Shown here piece by piece: positions 43,420 through 53,044 of a DNA stretch of 64,000 nt. Source of the stretch: Mesostigma viride (taxonomy: Eukaryota; Streptophyta; Mesostigmatophyceae; Mesostigmatales; Mesostigmataceae); contig RPFO01000253.1 in NCBI GenBank assembly GCA_009746045.1, forward strand, positions 1,686,888-1,750,887, written 5' to 3'. Position 1 is the first letter of the stretch. Each line of letters begins with the position of its first letter. A program made the translations under genes and the position numbers. The notes under the pieces were generated by a model. The model was not told the origin of the DNA, did no database searches, and saw nothing but the letters and a program-made list of their open reading frames with translations.

Positions 43420-46089
43420 TGTTAAAGGGCATGGGGTTATTATTATGGGGACTTAAATTAATAATTCGTAGGTGGTGAATCATTGCCGACTTAAGCGTCA
43501 GGAGCCAGGAAAATTATTTATTACGTCCATTTGGTGTGGCTTTCCATGGCTACCTCAAGGTAGCGTGAACATTGGTAATTATGGTAGGTGAGTGGTGGCG
43601 GCGGCCCTGGTATGCGCATGGGCCGACAATGGGTCGATAACGACAGCTGGTATGTTGGAACATGGTGCATGCGCATGCATGACTCGGTACGGCATGGTAT
43701 GACATGCACATGACACAATACTATAATCTGGTGAAGATAGTGACCAATGGTCCTAGTGCCATTGTACAACTTGGCACATAGTCATAGTGTCCGTTCACGT
43801 AGGACAAATCCCACTTAGGTACTACTATCCGAGCATATCTATTTGTTAATTAGGGCTCGAATACAGTTGCCCGTATTATAGATTTCTGCACGGTCAGCAT
43901 AATGGGCATATTCAAGACAGGATTCTTGACACCCTCCTTGCACATGATGCTGTCTATAAATACAAATGCTAGATCCTGGGCGAGGGTAGTCGGGTACCTA
44001 AGTGGATTCCCTCCTTACACGACACCCTGGTCTTGATATAAAACAGCAAGAAAAATGAGGGCAAGGTTGTGTAGCCCCATATTGTCACATGGAGTGCGCC
44101 ACACGAGGGTGGAGCCAAACTGGAAACAGGCTCTTAAACTGGAAAGACTGGTTGCTCAGTGTTGAGGCTGGATGCAGACTGTAGCCGGTACTGGTTGATG
44201 CCAGGGTTGCAGCTCGAAACGTTGGGAACTGGTAGCGGCTGGTAAACCGGTGACGTCAGCTGTTGTGTGTGCACACACGATCTATGCTGTGTGTGGGTAC
44301 AGTTTCTTGTGTGGTGCTGGTAGTGCTACTTTGACTTGTTTGCCAACAGGTTTTGATGCAACTTACTGCAACTACTACAAGGTGAACTGTGACGTGAGGA
44401 TGTAGAGCTGGTTGCTGGACTGCTACTTGCTAGCTAGACAAGTGCGTGCAGCTGACTGCAGCTACTATCTACTCTACGCCTGTGGTGGAGAGTCATGCAT
44501 GTGCTGCTGGGTGCTACTACTTCTCCTTGCTGGCTAGGCAAGTGTGGGTAGCTGCCTGCATGGACTATGCAGTGTACTCTGTTCCTGCTGGTGTTGCCTG
44601 CTGTGCTTGTTGATGCCAGTGTGATGGTGCTGATGGGACTGTGCTGTTACTGCTGCTTACATTATGGGGCAACTGGTTGCTAGTGGGTGTCTAGTGCTGG
44701 CACGTGATAATGCAACTAGCTGTTACTGCTGCTAGTGGTGCCTGCAACTAGTTAAATGTGACTGAATTATAAAACTGCAACTAGTGCTGAAAACAACGTG
44801 GGGGTTAGTGAGCACCCTCCTTAGTGTGGTGTGCAGCTGTGTCAGCAGGCTGGCCTTGAGAGCAGGACCCAGGGAATGTTCCCCTTTTTCTTGGAAACTT
44901 GGAGCATGGCAGGCTCTGGGCTCTTGAAGTGATGACCGTTTAAAAAGAATTCCGGTTTAAAAGAATGCGCCCAAAAGAATGTTGATGCCACGCGAAATGG
45001 TGCCGGTACAAAAGAAAGACCGGTTCTCATGAAAAATTCTTGAGGTAAACAGCTCCGCCGATTTCTCGTCGATGCTCACAGCTCGCGCGGCTCAGTGGGA
45101 GCCCGTCAGTGACCCCGCGCCGATTGAACGCACTGCACTCGGCCAAAAATGTGCTGCCAGGTAAAAAATCACTGGCGCTGCCTGGAACCAGAGCCGGCAC
45201 CTTTTGAGTGCCAGGCTTCAGTGCCGACGTCCCCATCACCGAAATGTTGGCGTTTGATCAGTTTCGGGCATATATAAGTATAAAAGCGTAGATCTGGCCT
45301 GCGCACCGGAGCTTGGGAAATTCTTGACGGATTTTAGCGACGGTAGGTGTCACCCCGAATATTTGGTGTTACCACACATTGAAGTAAGTCGATTGAAAGC
45401 CTTGAATTTCACGGTAGCATCTGCGCCATAATCATGGTCGTATCAAGTACAAGAATTCGACCAAGCTGCTCCGTATATGAAAATATAAACTATGATCAAG
45501 GCGCTCAATAAAATGTGAGCTGCCGCTTAGAGGTTGGTTAATTCCGTTGAAAGATCTTGCCCCGGACCTCCGATACCATGTTAAAGGGCATGGGGTTATT
45601 ATTATGGGGACTTAAATTAATAATTTGTAGGTGGTGAATCATTGCCGACTTAAGCGTCAGGAGCCAGGAAAATTATTTATTACGTCCATTGGTGTGGCTT
45701 TCCATGGCTACCTCAAGGTAGCGTGAACATTGGTAATTATGGTAGGTGAGTGGTGGCGGCGGCCCTGGTATGCGCATGGGCCGACAATGGGTCGATAACG
45801 ACAGCTGGTATGTTGGAACATGGTGCATGCGCATGCATGACTCGGTACGGCATGGTATGACATGCACATGACACAATACTATAATCTGGTGAAGATAGTG
45901 ACCAATGGTCCTAGTGCCATTGTACAACTTGGCACATAGTCATAGTGTCCGTTCACGTAGGACAAATCCCACTTAGGTACTACTATCCGAGCATATCTAT
46001 TTGTTAATTAGGGCTCGAATACAGTTGCCCGTATTATAGATTTCTGCACGGTCAGCATAATGGGCATATTCAAGACAGGATTCTTGACA
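43420..46089 (-). mobile_element. Non-coding LTR retrotransposon (LARD/TRIM-like)
   Basis: Two direct repeats, 43420-43931 (512 bp) and 45579-46089 (511 bp), begin TG and end CA and differ at only two noticed positions. GGGCG flanks both outer ends (43415-43419 and 46090-46094). On the minus strand the 5' LTR is followed at once by TGGTATCGGAGG, a primer-binding site like that for initiator Met tRNA. A purine tract AAGGAGGG precedes the 3' LTR. The internal 1647 bp has no gag or pol, only CTGGTTGCTGG-like low-complexity repeats (about 44150-44760). The orientation is therefore minus and the copy depends on enzymes from elsewhere. Near-identical LTRs indicate recent insertion. Confidence 0.92.
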
Positions 46090-46834
46090 GGGCGCGCCAG
46101 CCGTCCTCGATCCCGGCGGCCTTGATGAATTTCCACATCGTCCCGTTCTCGTCCGCCTCCCGCATCATGCACAAGGGGCGGGCGCTGGCGACTTGGCCCC
46201 ACTGGGTCGCGGGGGTCACCACCACCAGGGGATACACGCCGGCCGCGTCCTCCGCGGGGTCGATCTTCTCCGCTTCGGGGATGGCGGAATCCGCGGCGTA
46301 GGGGACGAGGGACAGCTTGGAATAGCGGGCCCACACGCCGCCGGGGGCGGGGAACAGCCTCTCGGACGGGTCCCTGCAGCTATGGCGGGGGAGGAGCTTG
46401 TACTTGTTCGTGGGCGGCAGCGGCTTGGGAGGGTACTCGATCACCCTGGGCGGCGGCGGCGGAGGAGGAGGCTGCAGAGGTTTTGGGACAAGGGCGGCCG
46501 TTCCAGAAGGGGCGGGGCGGAAACCGGGGTCCGCCTTCCTGATCTCCGCCCCGGCCTGCTGCTGCATGGCGGCGATCTCCGCGGCGGTGGGGGCCTTTCG
46601 CGCTTTCTTCGCGCGTTTCGCGGGGGGGCAGGGCGCGTACGACCACACGCGCGTGCCGTCCGCGCGGAAGTGCCAAACGGGGGCGGCGCCGGGAAGACAG
46701 GGGAGGTCGGTGCGCTTGGTTTTCCTGATCGAGGCGGCCGCCGCGGCGATCAGGGAGGGCGTGGGTTTAATTACCCCGCCCGGCGGCGCGGGCAGGATGG
46801 GGCGGAACGCGCTGTTCGGCTTGCCGGCATCCAT
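46090..46834 (-). pseudogene. 5' part of the gene split by the LTR element
   Basis: The ATG at 46834 (MDAGKPNSAFRPILPAPPGG) follows a clear promoter pair. About 245 residues are readable before the frame enters the LTR. The protein is Pro/Ala-rich in the middle with a poly-Pro stretch (near 46455), and has a globular-looking end (VYPLVVVTPATQWGQVASAR). No family recognised. Longer upstream open frames run through the promoter and are rejected. See the 3' part at 43062-43419. Confidence 0.75.
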
Positions 46835-46850
46835 GTCTGTTCGTGTAATC

Positions 46851-46894
46851 TGAGGCGAGAGTGCCCTCGTCCCGCGCGGGCGAGCCCTTTCTAC
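46851..46894 (-). promoter_or_regulatory. Core promoter of the split gene
   Basis: On the minus strand TAGAAAG (46893-46887) is followed 27 nt from its first base by GGGCACTCTCGCCTCA (46866-46851). CCACGTG-related boxes lie at about 46968-46995. This is the same architecture as the palindrome genes. Confidence 0.6.
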
Positions 46895-47040
46895 CCGTTC
46901 CGTGTCGACCCCGGCCAATCCGCGGAGAGCGCGTCGACGGCGCGGCGCTGCCACGCGATTTCGCCACGTGCCACGAGCTATGCCACGTGCCACGAGATCT
47001 GGCATCCGTAACGGATCTCCCACGGCATTTCGGCACCGTC

Positions 47041-47245
47041 CGTCACCCTAGTGCTGCCAGCCGTCACCCACAGTGCTGCCGTCCGTCACCCATAGTGCTG
47101 CCGTCCGTCACCCATAGTGCTGCCGTCCGTCACCCGTAATGCTGCCGTCCGTCACCCGTAATGCTGCCAGCCGTCACCCGTAATGCTGCCAGCCGTCACC
47201 CATAGTGCTGGCGTCCGTCACCCGTAATGCCGGCGTCCGTCACCC
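47041..47245. repeat. 22-bp minisatellite array (left cluster)
   Basis: About nine units of 22-23 bp built on GTCCGTCACCCGTAATGCTGCC. The reverse complement of this unit is related to the units of the array at 50560-51122. Confidence 0.85.
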
Positions 47246-47426
47246 GGCGCGGCGCTGGACAGGAGCGCGCGGTGGGTGCTGATATACGGATGCGTATATC
47301 GCCGCGCCGGGTGGACGGACGGGCAGGCGGCGGAGTGTACGGACGCCCCGGATTCGCGTGGCAGGGCCGCGGACGGACGTGCCACGGGAGCGGGGTCGGC
47401 GCGGCGCTCCGTGGGAGACAAACGCT

Positions 47427-48378
47427 CGATTCTGATTGGTCGAAAAAACGGCCTGAACATTTCTCTCGCTTCTGATTGGTCGGCTGAAAAGTTTGAAAAG
47501 TTTTGAAAAGTTTTGAAAAGTTTTGAAAAGTTTCAAAAGTTTCCTCGCTTCTGATTGGTCGGTTTGAAAAGTTTGAAAAGTTCGTGCTATGCGGATAGCA
47601 CGAACTTTTCAGGATAGCACGAACTTTTCAACTTTTCCCACGGGAAAACGCAAACTATTGAAAAGTTTCAACTTTTTTTCCCACGGGAAATGAAAAGTTT
47701 GAAAAGTTCGTGCTAAGGGGAATGCTATGAAATTATAGCTTTCCCCCAAGTTATTTTTTTTTTGGCCGGGGTGCACCTCCTCTCCCCCCTCTGTACCCGC
47801 CATTATAATACTAAGTTTGCTAACACATATTATTTTGGACATATTCCTAACACATATTTTTTGCTAACACATAAATATTTATGTGTTAGCAAATGCTCCT
47901 ATATAATATGTGTTAGCAATAGCCAGAAAAATATGTGTTAGCAACTATGTCATAATAATATGTGTTAGCAAACCTAGGATTATTGTATATGCGCGAGGGA
48001 GGGGGGGGGGAGAGGAGGTTCACCCCGGCCAAAAAAAAATAACTTGGGGGAAAGCTATAATTTCATAGCATTCCCCTTAGCACGAACTTTTCAAACTTTT
48101 CATTTCCCGTGGGAAAAAAAGTTGAAACTTTTCAATAGTTTGCGTTTTCCCGTGGGAAAAGTTGAAAAGTTCGTGCTATCCTGAAAAGTTCGTGCTATCC
48201 GCATAGCACGAACTTTTCAAACTTTTCAAACCGACCAATCAGAAGCGAGGAAACTTTTGAAACTTTTCAAAACTTTTCAAAACTTTTCAAAACTTTTCAA
48301 AACTTTTCAAACTTTTCAGCCGACCAATCAGAAGCGAGAGAAATGTTCAGGCCGATTTTTCGACCAATCAGGAGCGAG
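47427..48378. repeat. Foldback intergenic element H3
   Basis: A large hairpin of about 950 bp. The outer arms carry TCTGATTGGTCGAAAAA and its complement, then AAAAGTTTTG runs, GTTCGTGCTATGCGGATAGC hairpins, GGGGAATGCTATGAAATTAT with its partner, TAACACATA units and the centre ACATAAATATTTATGTG near 47868-47891. No coding frame is supported. It is closely related to H1, H2 and H4. Confidence 0.85.
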
Positions 48379-48523
48379 CGCGGATTTTCGTAACCGTCGG
48401 ACCGGTCGCGACCGATCGGAGGACCGGCGCGGCGCTCGACAGGGGATCCGCGTGCGCGCGGGCCGACTAGACGCGCGCGGGCCGACTCGGCGCGCCGGGG
48501 CTCTCCCGTGGGAGACAAACGCT

Positions 48524-49337
48524 CGATTCTGATTGGTCGAAAAAACGGCCTGAACATTTCTCTCGCTTCTGATTGGTCGGCTGAAAAGTTTGAAAAGTTT
48601 TGAAAAGTTTTGAAAAGTTTTGAAAAGTTTCAAAAGTTTCCTCGCTTCTGATTGGTCGGTTTGAAAAGTTTGAATAGTTCGTGTTATCCGGATAGCACGA
48701 ACTTTTCAGGATAGCACGAACTTTTCAACTTTTCCCCCCTCTTTTCAACTTTTCCCTCTGTACCCGCCGTTATAATACTAGGTTTGCTAACACATATTAT
48801 TTTGGACATATTCCTAACACATATTTTTTGCTAACACATAAATATTTATGTGTTAGCAAATTCTCCTATATAATATGTGTTGGCAATAGCCGTAATAATA
48901 TGTGTTAGCAACTGTGTCTAAATAATATGTGTTAGCAAACCTAGTATTATAATGGCGGATACAGAGGGGAAGGGAGGGGAGGGGGAGCGCATCCTCGGCC
49001 AAAAAAAAAATAACTTGGGGGAATGCTATAAATCCATAGCATTCCCCTTAGCACGAACTTTTCAAACTTTTCATTTCCCGTGGGAAAAAAAGTTGAAACT
49101 TTTCAATAGTTTGCGTTTTCCCGTGGGAAAAGTTGAAAAGTTCGTGCTATCCTGAAAAGTTCGTGCTATCCGGATAGCACGAACTTTTCAAACTTTTCAA
49201 ACCGACCAATCAGAAGCGAGGAAACTTTTGAAACTTTTCAAAACTTTTCAAAACTTTTCAAAACTTTTCAAACTTTTCGGCCGACCAATCAGAAGCGAGA
49301 GAAATGTTCAGGCCGAAATTTCGACCAATCAGAAGCG
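48524..49337. repeat. Foldback intergenic element H4
   Basis: A second hairpin in direct tandem with H3, separated by about 145 bp of GC-rich sequence. It shares H3's outer and central blocks but lacks part of the left GGGGAATGC arm, so the hairpin is asymmetric. Confidence 0.85.
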
Positions 49338-49436
49338 AGATATAGTCTCCCACGGGGGCGCCGCGCCGCCCGGAGTCCGCGAGGCCGCGAGAGTGCACAT
49401 GGGAGGGGAACGAAAATGGCGCGAAATTTTTCTTTA

Positions 49437-50390
49437 TTACAAGTTCAGGAAAGGGTCGGCGGCCGCGCGGCCCGTCCACCTGCCCAGCAGGTCGAGCGCG
49501 CACAGGTGCGCCGTCAGCGCGTCGCCCGCGCCCGTCACGCGCGCGACGATCGCGCGGTCGCACAGCGCCTTCGCGAAGAGCTTGCGGCGGGGGCCGGACG
49601 GGTCGAACGAGGGGAGGCCCAGCAGGTCCAGGTCCATGCGCTCCTCGTGCGTCAGGTCGGGCAGCGCGTCCTTCGCGGCCGCGAGCGAGCGGATCTCGGC
49701 GCCCAGGCGGTCCCACGCGTCGGCGCGCAGGCCCAGGGGGCACGGGGCGCCCGCCGCGCACCCGGCCAGCATGCTCGACACCAGGTTCGGGTCGAACGTC
49801 CACGCCGGCGCCGGCGGGGGCGCGGGGGGCTCCTGCGCGGAGGACTCCGTCGGAGGTCCGGAGGACTCTGCGAAATCCGCCGCAGGGACGGAGGACTCCG
49901 TCAAAGGTCCGGAGGACTCTGCGAAATCCGTCAAAGGTCCGAAGGACTCCTGTCCGAAATCCGGAAAATCGGGGAGCGTCATCTCCGCGCCGAACTCGAA
50001 CGAGGGCGCGCGGGGGAGGATGCGGACGGGGGGCGGGGACGGCCGGGCGTACGGCGAGGGCCCGCGCGACGTGTCGATGAGGCCGGGGCACGACGCGCTC
50101 GACTCGGGCAGGCGCCACGGTCCCACGCGCGCCGCCCGGCACAGCGTCTGCAGCCTGTCCGCGTTCTGGCGGCGGTACTTCTGCGTGAGTTTTCGGTCGC
50201 GCTCGCGGCACGGCTCGCAGCGCACGGTGGGGGATCCGTTCTTGGCGGACAGGAAGGAGGAGGGGTGTCGGCGCTGTCCGCAGTGCTTGCACTCGACGGC
50301 GGGTTCTCCGTCTTCGCGGCTGTGGGCGTCTTCGCGGCTATGGCCGCCGTCGTCTTCGTTTTCGCGCGAGGGAGAGGGAGGGGAGGACAT
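49437..50390 (-). CDS. Zinc-motif protein with Pro/Ser-rich middle
   Basis: A 317-residue protein starting MSSPPSPSREN. Residues about 33-72 carry CKHCGQRRHPSSF and, after a Gly/Ser loop, CEPCRERDRKLTQKYR. This CxxC...CxxCR module with trailing basic helix recurs in phage, bacterial and large-DNA-virus proteins and probably binds zinc and nucleic acid. The middle holds tandem FAESSGPLTESS-type repeats. The end (from about 190) is helical with LPDLTHEERMDLDLLGLPSF. The start lies 36 nt after the start element of a conserved promoter. Role unknown. Confidence 0.7.
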   Translation of the reverse strand: MSSPPSPSRENEDDGGHSREDAHSREDGEPAVECKHCGQRRHPSSFLSAKNGSPTVRCEPCRERDRKLTQKYRRQNADRLQTLCRAARVGPWRLPESSASCPGLIDTSRGPSPYARPSPPPVRILPRAPSFEFGAEMTLPDFPDFGQESFGPLTDFAESSGPLTESSVPAADFAESSGPPTESSAQEPPAPPPAPAWTFDPNLVSSMLAGCAAGAPCPLGLRADAWDRLGAEIRSLAAAKDALPDLTHEERMDLDLLGLPSFDPSGPRRKLFAKALCDRAIVARVTGAGDALTAHLCALDLLGRWTGRAAADPFLNL

Positions 50391-50425
50391 CGCGGCTCTT
50401 CGCGGCAGGTGGATGGCTCGGAGGC

Positions 50426-50467
50426 GGGCGAGAGTGCCCGGTTCGGGGGTCTCCGACCGCCTTTATG
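50426..50467 (-). promoter_or_regulatory. Core promoter of the 317-residue gene
   Basis: On the minus strand CATAAAG (50467-50461) is followed 28 nt from its first base by GGGCACTCTCGCCC (50439-50426), matching the promoters at 46.87, 26.65 and 21.82 kb. Confidence 0.6.
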
Positions 50468-50559
50468 GTGTTGGCCGCCGACGCGGGCCAATGGGGATCC
50501 TCCGAAAACGAGCCAATGGGGGAGCGGATAAGACCGTAACCGCCGTTCGGACGGGACCG

Positions 50560-51122
50560 TAACCGCCTGTCGGTGCCGGATAAGACCGTAACCGAACTTC
50601 GGTGACAGACGGCAGAAGTATGGCACGGCGTGACAGGCGGCAGAATTGGTGGCGCGTGACGGCCGGCAGAATTACGTGTCGGCGTGACAGGCGGCAGAAT
50701 TATGGCACGGCGTGACGGGTGGCAGAAGTAGGACGGCGTGACGGGCGGCAGAATTGGTGGCGGCGTGACGGCCGGCAGCAGTATGGGACGCCGTGACAGA
50801 TGCCGGAAGTAGGGGACGGGCGGCAGAATTATGTGGGGCGTGACGGGCGACGGAATTATGGCACGGCGTGACAGATGCCGGAATGACGTGGCGGTGTGAC
50901 AGGTGGCAGAAGCGCGGGCGGCGTGACGGGCGACAGCAGTATGGGACTCCGTGACAGATGCCGGAAGTAGGGGACGGGCGGCAGAATTACGTGGCGGCGT
51001 GACAGGCGGCAGAATTATGTGACGACGTGACGGGAGGCGGAAGTAGGACGGCGTGACGGGCGGCGGAATTATGGTGACGGGCGGCAGAAGTAGGACGGCG
51101 TGACGGACGGCGGAATTATGGC
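50560..51122. repeat. Degenerate minisatellite array, unit about 25-29 bp
   Basis: Some twenty imperfect units share GGCGTGACGGGCGGCAGAATT with variable spacers (TATGGCAC, GTAGGAC and similar). The units are related, in opposite orientation, to the array at 47041-47245. The array marks the border between the repeat-rich zone and the compact genes to the right. Confidence 0.85.
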
Positions 51123-51185
51123 GCGGAGGCGCGGGGCGCGCGGGCACGTCCGCGCGGCGGCGGAAACAATGTGTCCTACTATCAA

Positions 51186-51593
51186 ATGGCGTGCGCCGTG
51201 AAAGAAAAGGATGTCCAGGCGGCCTACGCGGCCAAGACGGGGGGCAGGCGCGAGGTCGTTTGTCAGGGAGGGAAGATAGACATCATGGACGACCAGAGGG
51301 GGAGGATCGTGGAGGTGAAGGAGTGGGGCAACTGGATGTACGGAGTGGGGCAGCTCATCTCGTACGGGAAGGATTATCCCCTCCACCGCAAAGAGCTCCA
51401 CCTGTTCAGGTCTAGGATGTCCACGAACGTTTCGATGGACAAGCTGAAACACATCCTGAGCGTCTGCAAAATCGCCGACATAGGCGTTACGCTGCACGAG
51501 AGCGTGGGACTGCTGATACCGATCGCCCCCCCTCCCCCCCTGTGGAGACGTCTCCTGTGTCTCTCGTGCTCCGCCAAAGTCGCCGCAGACTAG
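51186..51593 (+). CDS. PD-(D/E)XK nuclease-like protein
   Basis: A 135-residue protein from the ATG at 51186. The core KIDIMDDQRGRIVEVKEWGN followed by WMYGVGQLISYG matches the D...(D/E)-x-K arrangement with the trailing Gln/Gly helix of PD-(D/E)XK phosphodiesterases. Here the acidic residues are the Asp of KIDIMD and the Glu of VEVK, with the catalytic Lys after it. Similar single-domain proteins with an ALGQ-x-L-x-YG segment occur in nucleocytoviruses and other DNA viruses. The gene lies 50 bp ahead of the next plus-strand gene. Nuclease activity is inferred from the motif only. Confidence 0.65.
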   Translation: MACAVKEKDVQAAYAAKTGGRREVVCQGGKIDIMDDQRGRIVEVKEWGNWMYGVGQLISYGKDYPLHRKELHLFRSRMSTNVSMDKLKHILSVCKIADIGVTLHESVGLLIPIAPPPPLWRRLLCLSCSAKVAAD

Positions 51594-51643
51594 TCCGCGA
51601 CCGCGCGTTACGGCGATCCCGAATTATATCGCGCGTCCGTGCA

Positions 51644-52162
51644 ATGGATATCGAGGCGTTCGTCGACAGTCTGCCCGTGTACGATCTCGGCCCGGGGCTC
51701 TTCGTCGACGCCCAGCGCATCCTTACGACGCCGCCGCGCGCGGAAATCGGCGAGGGGCACACGCAGTGCGTCTCGTACGAACCGGAGGGACGCTACGTCG
51801 TCAACTACCTGGGCGCGTTCGAGATCGACGAGGAGACGGGCTTCTACGTTTTCTCGCCGACGAGGTTGCCCACGTGCGACGTTCTGTGCGGCATCGAGAG
51901 CGACATCCTCGTCCGCGTCGACATCGGGGGCGAGGAGTGGGATCCCGCCGACCTCACCGTCGTCACCTGTTGCGGGATGCGCACTCCCGCGCGACTCCGG
52001 TTCTACCTGGACCCGCACGACCCGCCCAAGACCTTTTGCGTCAAGTACCGTTGTTACGTGTTCGACGAGCGAAACAGGGAACTCGTGAGAAACGCGGAGG
52101 AGGTGCGCACGAAGACGCACGTCTACCGCGACGGCGTGGCGCGGCCCAGGACGACCGACTAA
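51644..52162 (+). CDS. Orphan viral-type protein, 172 residues
   Basis: Starts MDIEAFVDSLPVYDLGPG at 51644; an upstream GTG in the same frame is less likely. The sequence is rich in beta-type residues (YVVNYLGAFEIDEETGFYVF, DILVRVDIGG, TVVTCCGMR, FCVKYRCYVFDE), suggesting an all-beta domain. A TTATAT site lies about 20 nt before the ATG. Only 16 bp separate its stop from the next ATG. No family recognised. Confidence 0.55.
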   Translation: MDIEAFVDSLPVYDLGPGLFVDAQRILTTPPRAEIGEGHTQCVSYEPEGRYVVNYLGAFEIDEETGFYVFSPTRLPTCDVLCGIESDILVRVDIGGEEWDPADLTVVTCCGMRTPARLRFYLDPHDPPKTFCVKYRCYVFDERNRELVRNAEEVRTKTHVYRDGVARPRTTD

Positions 52163-52178
52163 TTTCTGGTCCGTGTGC

Positions 52179-52264
52179 ATGGAAATGGCGACCGCCGTCT
52201 GGAAACGCGAAAACATAAATGAGGTACTGCGGCCATTCGTCACACAGGACGTCATGCAAGTCAC
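52179..52264 (+). pseudogene. N-terminal stub of a gene split by a copia-type element
   Basis: ATG at 52179 opens a frame for MEMATAVWKRENINEVLRPF and eight further residues, then the sequence enters the retroelement. The stub is in exact phase with the fragment at 60138-60567. TCAC occurs at both borders (52261-52264 and 60134-60137). Taken together without the insert, the gene has 516 nt, 171 codons plus stop. Confidence 0.65.
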
Positions 52265-53044
52265 ATGTCACAACATATAAGGAGTGCCCAGTTTCCATCG
52301 TTGAAGGAGCGAATTGTCGTCATTTCCCTAGCATCTGTCACTGCAGATGGTAGAAAAAGGGGGGCTTGATTGCCACTTGTGGATGGAACCCCATGCAACA
52401 TCCACTTCCCAAAAACCAATGGGATGACTCTAGTGAAACCAGAGGTCTTCCCCAGGTGCTTAGGACCTGATGTTTTGCCACTGCTGACCTGGGCCAGAGC
52501 AGCCAGATACCTGTGAGTGCCACATGGTGGTAAGCACAGGCAACTGACAAGTGGGAACTGGTTCTCCACTTGATTTGCACATGGCGAATGGGTGGACTGC
52601 CCATCACCCTACCACAGGTCCTGGGACCAGATGGCAGCATAAACACAACAGGCACAGTCACAGGACTAGACTGTCACACGTTACATGCACATGCACATGC
52701 ACATGTACAAGGTAACCATGAACATGACCCAGCCACATAACAATGCCATGTACAAGTACTGTCACCATGACTGACACAATGACACACTTGTGAAGGATTG
52801 ACAGCTCACCTCCCAAGAGATGAGCTAACGAAATTCCATGAGAGAGACAAAGTCAAAGAGACTCAATTTATTCACCATAAAACAGGGCTTACAAGGCATA
52901 CAGGTTCAGCTCCTCCCCAGGAGCTAGTGCTGATGATAAGACACCCCGTGGCCTGGGCCCGGGTCTGGGTACCCCTACCCCCTGACAGGGGTTGCCCCAT
53001 AGTAGGGGTGGGGAGACTAGCCACCCTCCCTGGGGAGGGGTGGA

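Noticed and set aside
47041-51122. Minisatellite clusters as a CRISPR-like array.
   Set aside because: Units are contiguous or degenerate without regular unique spacers, no cas genes are present, and the context is eukaryotic and viral.
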